A DNA stretch of 64,000 nucleotides from Nioella nitratireducens (lineage in GTDB: Bacteria; Pseudomonadota; Alphaproteobacteria; Rhodobacterales; Rhodobacteraceae), in NCBI RefSeq assembly GCF_001879715.1, contig NZ_MNBW01000008.1, forward strand, positions 162,973 through 226,972, in the 5' to 3' direction. The notes under the pieces were generated by a model that was not told where the DNA came from, did no database searches, and saw only the letters and a list, made by a program, of their open reading frames with translations. The position numbers were made by a program, and so were the translations under genes. Positions 45,382 through 53,426 of this stretch are shown piece by piece (positions within the stretch are counted from its first letter, which is position 1; every line of letters starts with the position of its first letter).

Positions 45382-46242
45382 ATGCTGGACCAGGTTCACG
45401 AAGTGCACGGAAGCGGGATTGCCCCGGAAGACGAAGGCGCGGAAACGCTGCTGGAGGTCAACAATATCGAGGTGATCTATAACCACGTGATCCTCGTGCT
45501 GAAGGGCGTGAGCCTCAAGGTGCCCAAGGGCGGCATCACGGCGCTGCTCGGCGGCAACGGCGCGGGCAAGACCACGACGCTCAAGGCCATTTCCAACCTG
45601 CTGCATTCCGAACGCGGCGAGGTCACCAAGGGCTCGATCATCTATCGTGGCGAGCGGGTGCAGGATCTGTCGCCGTCCGATCTGGTGGATCGCGGCGTGA
45701 TCCAGGTGATGGAAGGCCGCCATTGTTTCGAACACCTGACCATCGAGGAAAACCTGCTGACCGGCGCCTACACGCGCAAGGACGGCAAGGGCGCGGTCAA
45801 CGCGGACCTTGAGATGGTCTATAATTATTTTCCCCGGCTCAAGGAGCGCCGCAAATCACAGGCGGGCTACACCTCGGGCGGGGAACAGCAGATGTGCGCC
45901 ATTGGCCGCGCGCTGATGAGCCGGCCGGAAACCATCCTGCTGGACGAACCCTCGATGGGTCTGGCCCCACAGCTGGTGGAGCAGATTTTCGGCATCGTGA
46001 AATCGCTGAACGAGGGGGAAGGCTATACGTTTCTGCTGGCCGAGCAGAACACCAACGTGGCGCTGCGCTTTGCCCATTACGGATACATTCTGGAATCGGG
46101 CCGCGTGGTGATGGATGGCCCGGCCAAGGAATTGCGCGAAAACCCGGATGTGAAGGAATTCTACCTCGGCATGTCCGACGAGGGGCGCAAGAGCTTTCGT
46201 GACGTGCGGTCCTACCGTCGCCGCAAGCGGTGGCTGAGCTGA
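45382..46242 (+). CDS. ABC transporter ATP-binding protein, LivF type
   Basis: The 286-residue ATPase has an acidic N-terminal extension of about 24 residues, then LEVNNIEVIYNHVILVLKGV, Walker A GGNGAGKTT, signature TSGGEQQMCAIGRALMSRPE and Walker B ILLDEPSMGLAPQLVEQIF. It completes the HAAT transporter. The C-terminus ends with a basic tail (RRRKRWLS). It is the last gene on the plus strand of this run and converges with the duplicated-domain gene. Confidence 0.93.
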   Translation: MLDQVHEVHGSGIAPEDEGAETLLEVNNIEVIYNHVILVLKGVSLKVPKGGITALLGGNGAGKTTTLKAISNLLHSERGEVTKGSIIYRGERVQDLSPSDLVDRGVIQVMEGRHCFEHLTIEENLLTGAYTRKDGKGAVNADLEMVYNYFPRLKERRKSQAGYTSGGEQQMCAIGRALMSRPETILLDEPSMGLAPQLVEQIFGIVKSLNEGEGYTFLLAEQNTNVALRFAHYGYILESGRVVMDGPAKELRENPDVKEFYLGMSDEGRKSFRDVRSYRRRKRWLS

Positions 46243-46304
46243 TGCAGACCCAAGCGATCTGCCAAGGCAACGCGGCGGACCTGGCTGGCGTGGTGCGAGG
46301 GGCG

Positions 46305-47156
46305 TTAATCGCCCGCCGCAAGCTCGTCCTTGATCTCGGCCAGTCGTTCCATGGCTTCCTGCCGCGTGTTGCGAATGTTGGGGCGGAAGCCTTGGCTTTC
46401 GGCGCGCATACGGATGTCGGCCTCGGTTTCCGATCCGGCGGCGTAGCGGACGGAGCCAAGGGAATGGGCGATGTTCAGCTCTTTGCCGCGATACGCGTAT
46501 TGCACCCAGGACGCGGGCGGGATTTCGCAGTTGTTGAGGTTTACAAGGAAGAACCACTTGCGGCCGGTCGCGCTGATGACCTCGTCGAGGTAGTCGTAGA
46601 AATCATCGACATCGCGGGCGTTATGGAACGCGAAGTTCGAGAAATCCGCCTCCATGATCTGGTCAGCCTCGTCGAAGCTGACTCGTCCGACGAATTCCGC
46701 GCGCTCGTAATTGGGCTGCTGCATGACACGTTTGACCCGCTTGCTCGGCAAGGATTTGAGCCGCTCGATGGCCGTGTCGCGGTCGGCATGCAGGTTGGGA
46801 TCGAAGGCCTCGGTGTTGGCGTCCCGCTCGATCTGGCGGCGGGTGGCCTCGGACGGGTCGAAGCGGACGGAGCCCATGGAATGCGCCATGTTCAGCGCCT
46901 TGCCGCGGCGCGAGTAGTCGAACCAGACGGCGGTGTCGATATAGGCGTCGCTGAGATTGATGAGGAAGAACCACAGCGGTTCGCCGGTCGCGGCGATGCG
47001 GGCCTCGGCCCGGTCATAGAATCGGTTGACGGTTTCGGTGTCTTCGAAGCGGAAGGACGTGAAATCGACCTCCATGACCTGCAAATCGTCATGAAAGATG
47101 ATCCGGGCATCGAGATCGTCGTCGGTCACGGGCGGGCTGTTGGTCGGTTCTTTCAC
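46305..47156 (-). CDS. Unrecognised protein with two tandem copies of one domain
   Basis: The 283-residue protein is an internal duplication. Copy 1 spans about 18-140, copy 2 about 155-280. Matched segments are VMEVDFTSFRF against IMEADFSNFAF, WFFLINLSDAYI against WFFLVNLNNCEI, RRGKALNMAHSMGSVRFD against YRGKELNIAHSLGSVRYA, and DRDTAIERL against TRQEAMERL. No signal or membrane segment. The strand/helix alternation is compatible with a STAS-like fold, but I do not assign one. It begins with GTG at 47156 behind GGAGGAG. It converges with the LivF-type gene and diverges from the PaaK-like gene. Confidence 0.8.
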   Translation of the reverse strand: MKEPTNSPPVTDDDLDARIIFHDDLQVMEVDFTSFRFEDTETVNRFYDRAEARIAATGEPLWFFLINLSDAYIDTAVWFDYSRRGKALNMAHSMGSVRFDPSEATRRQIERDANTEAFDPNLHADRDTAIERLKSLPSKRVKRVMQQPNYERAEFVGRVSFDEADQIMEADFSNFAFHNARDVDDFYDYLDEVISATGRKWFFLVNLNNCEIPPASWVQYAYRGKELNIAHSLGSVRYAAGSETEADIRMRAESQGFRPNIRNTRQEAMERLAEIKDELAAGD

Positions 47157-47192
47157 GGAGACTCCTCCTTCACTCAACAAAAAAATGCAACA

Positions 47193-47208
47193 GCATACAA
47201 AAGTATAC
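47193..47208. promoter_or_regulatory. Near-perfect dyad between divergent genes
   Basis: The dyad has ATAC (47195-47198) and GTAT (47203-47206) around AAAA, with a G/C outer pair and one mismatch. It lies in the 128-base gap between the duplicated-domain gene and the PaaK-like gene, in an A/T-rich patch. It may be a shared operator. Confidence 0.3.
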
Positions 47209-47284
47209 CAATAATGCCCGGCCCGAGCGGTGCCGAACAATTAGGCAAGCTGTCGCGGCTTGCATCAGGGTGGAGACAGATCGC

Positions 47285-48502
47285 ATGAGCGCTTTTTACG
47301 ACAACCTTGAAACCCGCAGTGCCGATGCGCGCGCCGCCGATCTGGCGCGGGCGCTGCCCGAACAGATCGCCCGTGCCAAGGCGCTGCCGGGTTATGCCGA
47401 GAGCCTTGCCGACGTGGCCCCGTCCAGCGTCAGCGATGCGGGCGCACTGGCCGGGCTGCCGGTTCTTCGCAAATCCGAGATCGGCACGGCCCAGGCGGCC
47501 AATGGCCCGCTTGGCGGGTTTGCGGGGCCTGCAAGCGGGTTTGCCCACGTCTTTCAAAGCCCCGGCCCGATTTATGAGCCGGGCGGGATCAGCCATGACT
47601 GGTGGCGGATGGGCCGGTTCCTGCATGCCGCAGGGGTTGGCGTGGGCGACATCGTGCAGAACTGCTTTGGCTATCACCTGACACCGGCGGGGATGATTTT
47701 CGAGAATGGCGCGCGAGCCGTGGGGGCCGCCGTGGTGCCCGCAGGCACCGGCCAGACCGAATTGCAGGCCCGCGCCGCCCATGACATCGGCGTCACCGCC
47801 TATGCTGGAACGCCGGATTTCCTGAAGGTGATCCTCGACAAGGCCGACCAGATGGGGCTGGAGCTGAAGATCGCCAAGGCCGCCGTAGGGGGCGGGGCCC
47901 TGTTCCCCAGCTTGCGTCAGGAATACGCGGATCGCGGCATCGCCTGTCTGCAAAGCTATGCCACCGCCGATCTGGGCAACATCGCTTATGAAAGCGCGGC
48001 GATGGAGGGGATGATCGTCGATGAAGGTGTGATCGTGGAAATCGTGCGCCCCGGCACCGGCGACCCCGTCGCGCCGGGCGAGGTGGGCGAAGTCGTGGTC
48101 ACGACCCTGAACGCCGACTATCCGCTGATCCGGTTCGCCACCGGCGACCTGTCCGCCGTGATGGCGGGCGAAAGCCCCTGTGGCCGCACCAACATGCGCA
48201 TCAAGGGCTGGATGGGTCGTGCCGACCAGACCACCAAGATCAAGGGCATGTTCGTGCGCCCAGAGCAGGTGGCGCAACTGGTCGCCCGGCATCAGGACGT
48301 GGGCCGTGCCCGCGTGATTGCCGACCGCGAGGGCGAAATGGACGTGATGACCGTTCAGATCGAAACCAGCGGCGCTGACGGAAGCGTTTATGAACAATCG
48401 GTTCTGGATACGCTAAAGTTAAGGGGGCGAATCGAGCTTGTTCCCGCCGGGTCTCTGCCCAACGACGGCAAAGTGATCGAGGATCGGCGCAGCTACGAAT
48501 GA
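47285..48502 (+). CDS. Phenylacetate-CoA ligase-like (PaaK family) adenylate-forming enzyme
   Basis: The 405-residue protein has LPVLRKSEIG, FQSPGPIYEPGGISHDWWRM, QNCFGYHLTPAGMIFENGAR and YPLIRFATGDLSAVMAG, then IKGWMGRADQTTKIKGMFVR, matching the PaaK family of aryl-CoA ligases (usually about 430 residues). The glycine-rich ATP loop is less regular than usual. GTGGAGACAG precedes the ATG at 47285. Its placement next to the acyl-CoA synthetase/ABC cluster suggests activation of an imported acid. Substrate is unknown. Confidence 0.85.
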   Translation: MSAFYDNLETRSADARAADLARALPEQIARAKALPGYAESLADVAPSSVSDAGALAGLPVLRKSEIGTAQAANGPLGGFAGPASGFAHVFQSPGPIYEPGGISHDWWRMGRFLHAAGVGVGDIVQNCFGYHLTPAGMIFENGARAVGAAVVPAGTGQTELQARAAHDIGVTAYAGTPDFLKVILDKADQMGLELKIAKAAVGGGALFPSLRQEYADRGIACLQSYATADLGNIAYESAAMEGMIVDEGVIVEIVRPGTGDPVAPGEVGEVVVTTLNADYPLIRFATGDLSAVMAGESPCGRTNMRIKGWMGRADQTTKIKGMFVRPEQVAQLVARHQDVGRARVIADREGEMDVMTVQIETSGADGSVYEQSVLDTLKLRGRIELVPAGSLPNDGKVIEDRRSYE

Positions 48503-48538
48503 TCTCGAACCGCCCTTTGAATCAAGGAGGTTTGAGCC

Positions 48539-50605
48539 ATGCGCACAGTCATTCGAGCCCTCATGCTGATGGGGGTCGCCCTGCCCGCGGCGGCCGATAC
48601 GGCGTTTGTCGTAGGGACGGTCGATCAGTCGGCCACAAGCAGCTATGGCGCGCCGCGCTACCTTGGCACGGCGTTCACCCCGCTGGACCAAGCGGGGTTC
48701 CGCTTGCTGACGGCGGTGGATGCGGAATCGGAGACGCTGCGCGGGTTGGTCTCGCAGCTGGTGGCGGCGGGCGAAGACACGCGCCTTGTCATCGCGCTGT
48801 CGGGCCGGTTCGTCCAGGGCGGCGGGCTGACGTGGTTTCTGGGCCGGGACGCGGGCCAGCAGGATCTGGGTAGCGTGTCGGGCTTTGGCATTCCGCTGGA
48901 ACTGCTGCTGGATCTGGGGGCCGAGAGCGATGCCGACGTGGTCATCCTGCTTGCGCCCGAGGATCAGGGGGTTGCGCTTGGGGCGGGGCTGGAGACCGGG
49001 ATCGGTCCGCTCGACATCCCCGATGGGCTGACGCTGGCCACTGGGCACCCAGCCTCGGTCGCGCGGTTCCTGCGGTCGGACTTGCTGGTGCCGGGCCGCC
49101 CGCTGCGCGACAGCTTTGCCGTTGCGCCGGGGCTGACCGTGCAGGCGCTGAGCGCGCCCTATCAACCGTTTGTGCCCGCGCCTGTGGCGACCCCGACGGT
49201 GCCCGCTGCCGAGCAATCCTATTGGGACTCGATGGTGACGCTGGACAACGTGTTTGCCTATCGCGCGTACCTTAATCGCTATCCCAACGGCTATTACGCG
49301 GGACAAGCCCGCGCCCGCATTGCCGAACTGGAACCGCCGCAGCCGCAGTTGACCCCGGAGGAGGTGGAAAATGCGCTTTCGCTCAGCCGCAATGCCCGGC
49401 GCGATATCCAGCGCGATCTGGCGGTGCTGGGGTATTACAACAGCGGCATCGACGGTATTTTTGGCCAGGGCACACGCGGCGGCATCCAGTCGTGGCAGCA
49501 GGCCAACGGGCTTCAGACCACCGGCTATCTCGACGCGGCGCAGATCACCCGGCTGAGCGATCAGGGCGATGTGCGGCGCGAGCAGATCCGCGCCGAGGAT
49601 CGCGCCTATTGGCAGCAGACCGGCGGCGGTCAGGACGAGGCGGGCCTGCGGGCCTATCTGGGGCGCTACCCGAACGGGGAATATTCCGATCTGGCGCGCC
49701 AGCGGTTGCAAGCCATCGAGGCCGAGCAGGAACGGCAGGCCGATATTGCCTTTTGGACCCAGACGGGACGCGGACAGGACATCGCGGGCCTGAGAACCTA
49801 TCTCAACCGCTATCCAAACGGCGAGTTTTCGCAACTGGCGCGTCAGCGGCTGCAACAGATGACGGCGCAACAGGAACAGCAGGCGTGGCAACAGGCGCAG
49901 GCGGCGGATTCGATCCAGGCCTATCGGGCCTACCTGAACGATTTTCCGAACGGCCCCCACGCAGGACAGGCCAATCAGCGGTTGCAACAATTGCAGCAGG
50001 TCGCGGGAGAGCCCGGCGCGTGGCAACAAGCGCGCAATACAGACACCGTCGCCGCCTACCGGGCCTATCTGAACGCCTATCCCAATGGGCCGCACCGGCA
50101 GGAAGCCCAGAACCGGATAGCGGCGATTCAGTCGGACGAACAGGCGTGGCAGGCCGCGCAGGCGACCGACACGATCCCTGCCTACCGCGATTACCTGAAT
50201 TCCTTCGTCAGTCCGCGTCATGGGCAGGCGGCGAGCGACCGGATTACCGAAATCCGTGACGATAACCAAGCGTGGCAGACGGCCCAAGCGGCGGATACTC
50301 AGCAGGCCTATCGGGACTATTTGCAGGCCTATCCGAACGGTCGGCATGCCAGCGATGCCCGGCAGCGCCTGTCAGAGCTGGAGGCCAACGATCCCGCGAT
50401 CGGGCGGAACAACCCGATCCAGCTGCAACTGGCGGCCCAAGCGTTGACGCGGCAGGGTTATTTCGACACCCCGCCGCAATCCGAAGCCGACATCGTCGCG
50501 GCCATCCGCCGGTTCCAGCGGAACAACGGTCTGCGGGAAACCGGTATCCTCGACGGAGAGACCCTGGGGCGGCTGGCGATTGGCGGGCTACTGGGCGGCA
50601 ACTGA
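48539..50605 (+). CDS. Exported repeat protein with peptidoglycan-binding domains and degenerate caspase-like N-terminus
   Basis: The 688-residue protein has a signal peptide (MRTVIRALMLMGVALPAAAD). Residues 20-200 resemble a caspase-like domain (TAFVVGTVDQSATSSYGAPR, LVIALSGRFVQGGGLTWFLG) but the catalytic His of the SGH motif is Arg. Then seven repeats of about 38 residues occur with AYRAYLNxxPNG and RLxxL patterns. A peptidoglycan-binding-1 domain (NARRDIQRDLAVLGYYNSGI, DGIFGQGTRGGIQSWQQANG) lies after repeat 1, another at the C-terminus. Function unknown; likely periplasmic. AAGGAGG precedes the ATG. Confidence 0.85.
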   Translation: MRTVIRALMLMGVALPAAADTAFVVGTVDQSATSSYGAPRYLGTAFTPLDQAGFRLLTAVDAESETLRGLVSQLVAAGEDTRLVIALSGRFVQGGGLTWFLGRDAGQQDLGSVSGFGIPLELLLDLGAESDADVVILLAPEDQGVALGAGLETGIGPLDIPDGLTLATGHPASVARFLRSDLLVPGRPLRDSFAVAPGLTVQALSAPYQPFVPAPVATPTVPAAEQSYWDSMVTLDNVFAYRAYLNRYPNGYYAGQARARIAELEPPQPQLTPEEVENALSLSRNARRDIQRDLAVLGYYNSGIDGIFGQGTRGGIQSWQQANGLQTTGYLDAAQITRLSDQGDVRREQIRAEDRAYWQQTGGGQDEAGLRAYLGRYPNGEYSDLARQRLQAIEAEQERQADIAFWTQTGRGQDIAGLRTYLNRYPNGEFSQLARQRLQQMTAQQEQQAWQQAQAADSIQAYRAYLNDFPNGPHAGQANQRLQQLQQVAGEPGAWQQARNTDTVAAYRAYLNAYPNGPHRQEAQNRIAAIQSDEQAWQAAQATDTIPAYRDYLNSFVSPRHGQAASDRITEIRDDNQAWQTAQAADTQQAYRDYLQAYPNGRHASDARQRLSELEANDPAIGRNNPIQLQLAAQALTRQGYFDTPPQSEADIVAAIRRFQRNNGLRETGILDGETLGRLAIGGLLGGN

Positions 50606-50629
50606 GCCGCCCGGCCCCCGCCCACACAG

Positions 50630-50663
50630 AAAAACGCCGCAGGGGCGACCCTGCGGCGTTTTT
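50630..50663. terminator. Bidirectional terminator between repeat protein gene and rpmJ
   Basis: A 15-pair perfect stem (AAAAACGCCGCAGGG with CCCTGCGGCGTTTTT) and GCGA loop, with T-runs on both strands. It lies between two converging genes. Confidence 0.95.
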
Positions 50664-50682
50664 CCTGAAAATCTCCAGCCGT

Positions 50683-50808
50683 TCAGCCCTGACGGGCTTT
50701 GAACCGGCGTTGCGTCTTGTTGATCACATAGACGCGGCCCTTGCGGCGCACGACGCGGCAATCGCGGTGGCGCTGCTTGAGCGAGCGGAGCGAGTTCTTG
50801 ACCTTCAT
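50683..50808 (-). CDS. rpmJ: 50S ribosomal protein L36
   Basis: The 41-residue product reads [20 protein letters not shown], continuing [20 protein letters not shown] and a final Gly. This is the L36 form common in alphaproteobacteria, which lacks most zinc-ligand cysteines (one Cys only). AAGGAGAGG precedes the ATG at 50808. It is isolated and monocistronic, ending at the bidirectional terminator. Confidence 0.96.
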   Translation of the reverse strand: MKVKNSLRSLKQRHRDCRVVRRKGRVYVINKTQRRFKARQG

Positions 50809-50876
50809 CGGCCCTCTCCTTCGTCGCGGCGCGGCGGTGCGCGCTTGGGGTTAAGCCCTTGATACAAGGGCGGAAA

Positions 50877-50951
50877 TGGTGGGCGATACTGGGATCGAAC
50901 CAGTGACCCCTTCGATGTCAACGAAGTGCTCTACCGCTGAGCTAATCGCCC
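50877..50951 (-). tRNA. tRNA-Val (GAC)
   Basis: The 75-base gene folds into a full cloverleaf: acceptor stem GGGCGAT with ATCGCCC, D-arm AGCTCAGCGGTAGAGCA, anticodon stem-loop CTTCG-TTGACAT-CGAAG with anticodon GAC, and T-arm CTGGTTCGATCCCAG. The CCA end is encoded (50877-50879). A promoter candidate lies at 51017-51045. Confidence 0.97.
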
Positions 50952-51016
50952 CTAAATTGCAAAACCGAGCCAACAATTCCTTGCCAGCCGCAGCCCTGCC
51001 ACGTTGGGTAGCGCGG

Positions 51017-51045
51017 TCTATAAAAGGAGTCGGAAGGGTGTTCAA
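51017..51045 (-). promoter_or_regulatory. Promoter candidate for tRNA-Val
   Basis: On the minus strand: TTGAAC (51040-51045), 17-base spacer, TATAGA (51017-51022). The predicted start lies about 60 bases before the tRNA. Spacing and hexamers fit a sigma-70 promoter. Confidence 0.65.
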
Positions 51046-51051
51046 GGGCTT

Positions 51052-51080
51052 TTGACACCACAAAATTCGGGTAATGTAAA
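51052..51080 (+). promoter_or_regulatory. Promoter candidate placing the transcript start at the ATG of the amidohydrolase gene
   Basis: TTGACA (51052-51057) exactly matches the -35 consensus, then 17 bases, then TGTAAA (51075-51080). The expected start point is about 51086-51088, which is the ATG itself. No ribosome site is present between. This predicts a leaderless mRNA. Confidence 0.55.
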
Positions 51081-51085
51081 AATCA

Positions 51086-51961
51086 ATGACCGAGACCACA
51101 CCATACCGCCCGCCATACCGGCTGGAAATGCCCGAAACCTGGGCAGGACCGGTCGTTGTGGCGTCGCCGCATTCAGGCCGTTATTACCCGTGGAGCTTTC
51201 TGCGGCAAAGCCGGTTGGATGAACGCGCGATCCGGTCGTCGGAAGATGCCTTTGTGGATATGCTGGTGGCGGACGCCCCGATGCTTGGGGCACCGCTGTT
51301 GGCGGCGGAATATCCGCGCGCCTTTGTCGATCTCAACCGCGCCTGCGACGAGATGGACCCGGCGGTGGTCGAGGGGCTGCGGCGCGGTGCCGTCAATCCC
51401 CGCATCAGTTCGGGGCTGGGGGTGATTCCCCGTGTCGTTTCCGGCGGGCGGCCGATCTACCACGGAAAACTGTCGCGCGATGAGGCCGACCAGCGACTGA
51501 TACAGGTCTGGCGACCCTACCATGCCCGCCTGGATGCGCTGATGGATGACAGCGTCGCGCGGTTCGGCGAGGCGATCCTGCTCGACATGCATTCGATGCC
51601 GCATGAGGCGCTGGATGGCCTGTTGCACAAGCCCGGTCAACGGCGGCCCGACGTGGTTCTGGGGGATCGCTTCGGGGCCTCTTCCTCGGGTGAGATCATC
51701 GACCGGCTGGAGGCGGTCTTTGCCGGGGCCGGGTTGATCGTCAGCCGCAACAGCCCCTTCGCCGGGGCCTATATCGCGCAGCACTATGGCCGCCCGTCCC
51801 GCGGGCGCCACGCGGTGCAGATCGAGGTGGACCGGTCGCTTTACATGAACGAACGCGACATCCGCCCCAACAGCAATTTCCAGAGCGTGAAGGCGCTGAT
51901 GCGCGATGTTCTGCGCCAGATGATCGGCGGCGGCGAGGCGCTGCCGATGGCGGCGGAGTAG
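51086..51961 (+). CDS. N-formylglutamate amidohydrolase family protein
   Basis: The 291-residue protein has VVASPHSGRYYPWSFL, SSEDAFVDMLVADAPMLGAP, ILLDMHSMPHEALDGLL and SPFAGAYIAQHYGRPSRGRH, all landmarks of the N-formylglutamate amidohydrolase (HutG/FGase) family, which releases formate from formyl-glutamate in histidine breakdown. No other hut genes are in the window. There is no Shine-Dalgarno site before the ATG, consistent with a leaderless transcript. It diverges from the tRNA promoter. Confidence 0.9.
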   Translation: MTETTPYRPPYRLEMPETWAGPVVVASPHSGRYYPWSFLRQSRLDERAIRSSEDAFVDMLVADAPMLGAPLLAAEYPRAFVDLNRACDEMDPAVVEGLRRGAVNPRISSGLGVIPRVVSGGRPIYHGKLSRDEADQRLIQVWRPYHARLDALMDDSVARFGEAILLDMHSMPHEALDGLLHKPGQRRPDVVLGDRFGASSSGEIIDRLEAVFAGAGLIVSRNSPFAGAYIAQHYGRPSRGRHAVQIEVDRSLYMNERDIRPNSNFQSVKALMRDVLRQMIGGGEALPMAAE

Positions 51962-52069
51962 GGGCCGGAGCGTGTCGCGTTCATTCCCGATCACGCGCGC
52001 CCGCTCTCCGGTATTCATGTCGCATGTCCGAGGAACGCAAGATCGGTTGCCGCTTTGGCCCGACACGCT

Positions 52070-53323
52070 TCAGCGCAGCGATCGTCCTTTCACGATGGCA
52101 TCCACGCCGAAGCGTTTGCGGATCTCGTCGCTGGCGCGCTCTGCCTTGATCCGGGCGGCTTCGTGTGGGTCCAGCAGGTTGCCAGAGCGATCAGCCATGT
52201 CGCCCGGCCCCAGATCGGACAGGCCAACGCCGATCAGGCGGTAGGGACGGTTGTGGGGGGCGGCGTCAAACAGCTCTTTCGCAGCGCGATAGATGCGGTC
52301 GGCCAACTGGGTGGCGTCGGAAAGGCTGCGTCGCCGCGTGATCAGTTTGAAATCCGACTGCTTGAGCTTCAGCACCACCACGCGCCCCGCCAGCCCTTTG
52401 GCCTTGAGCCTGTCGGCCACCTTTTCCGACAGCCGCCACAGGTGCCCGTCCAGCAGGTCGGGATCGGCGGTGTCCTCGAAAAACGTGGTCTCGGACGAGA
52501 TGCTTTTCATCGGGGCATCGCGGCTGACCCGGCGTGTGTCCTGACCGCGCGCGAGGTGCCAGAGACGCGCGCCCATCGACCCGAACCGAGCCACCAGGTC
52601 CTCGCGCTCCCACCGGCGCAGATCCGCGAAGGTGCGGATGCCCACCTTGTCGAGCGCGGCCTGCCCGGCTTCGCCGATGCCCCAGATCATCCGAACGGGC
52701 TTCTGTTCGAGGAAGTCCATGGTCTCGGCCGCGCCAATCACCGAGAATCCGCGCGGCTTGTCGAGATCCGAGGCGATCTTGGCCAGAAACTTGTTGTGGG
52801 ACAGGCCGATACTGCCGGTGATGCCCAGCTCGTCCTGCATCCGCTTCACGAGCCGCGCCAGCATCACGGCGGGCGGGCGACCATGTAGCCGGGCGGTGCC
52901 AGACAGATCCATGAACGCCTCGTCCAGCGACAGCGGCTCGATGGCGGGGGTCATCTCTTCCATCATCGCCCGGATCTGGCGGGACACGGCGGCGTAGACG
53001 TCCATCCTGCCGCGCACGACCACCGCCTCGGGGCACAGGTCCAGCGCCTTGAACATCGGCATGGCGGACCGCACCCCCTTTATCCGCGCGATATAGCAAG
53101 CAGTCGAGACGACGCCGCGTTTGCCGCCGCCGATGATGACGGGCTTGTCGCGCAGGTCCGGGTTGTCGCGCTTTTCAACGCTGGCGTAGAAGGCGTCGCA
53201 ATCCATATGCGCGATGGATAGATCGAAGAGTTCCGGGTGCGACACGACCCGGGGCCGCCCGCAGGCGGGGCAGCGGGCGCCGGTCTCGAACGGGGTCAGG
53301 CAGTCGCGACAGAGGGCGGGCAT
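52070..53323 (-). CDS. dinB: DNA polymerase IV with N-terminal zinc ribbon
   Basis: The 417-residue Y-family polymerase has MDCDAFYASVEKRDNP (catalytic Asp), PLSLDEAFMDLSGTARL with the SLDEAF motif, and SIGLSHNKFLAKIASDLDKP. Ahead of the catalytic core there is CRDC...CPAC (Cys5, Cys8, Cys18, Cys21), a small zinc ribbon. The C-terminal part has the little-finger region. The ATG at 53323 lies just before the zinc ribbon; an earlier in-frame ATG at 53362 is possible. Ends 109 bases from the amidohydrolase stop; convergent. Confidence 0.95.
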   Translation of the reverse strand: MPALCRDCLTPFETGARCPACGRPRVVSHPELFDLSIAHMDCDAFYASVEKRDNPDLRDKPVIIGGGKRGVVSTACYIARIKGVRSAMPMFKALDLCPEAVVVRGRMDVYAAVSRQIRAMMEEMTPAIEPLSLDEAFMDLSGTARLHGRPPAVMLARLVKRMQDELGITGSIGLSHNKFLAKIASDLDKPRGFSVIGAAETMDFLEQKPVRMIWGIGEAGQAALDKVGIRTFADLRRWEREDLVARFGSMGARLWHLARGQDTRRVSRDAPMKSISSETTFFEDTADPDLLDGHLWRLSEKVADRLKAKGLAGRVVVLKLKQSDFKLITRRRSLSDATQLADRIYRAAKELFDAAPHNRPYRLIGVGLSDLGPGDMADRSGNLLDPHEAARIKAERASDEIRKRFGVDAIVKGRSLR

Positions 53324-53426
53324 GGGGACTCGGGTCTTGCGCCCCGCGTGTTTCGGGGCCAAATGTGTCTAGCACATTTTCAGACCCCAATGCATAGTTC
53401 CAGACATGAAGAACGAGGAACCCATC

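Noticed and set aside
38745..48502. Genomic island acquired by transfer
   Set aside because: No tRNA, integrase, transposon end or clear change in codon use flanks the cluster; it appears to be part of the resident genome.
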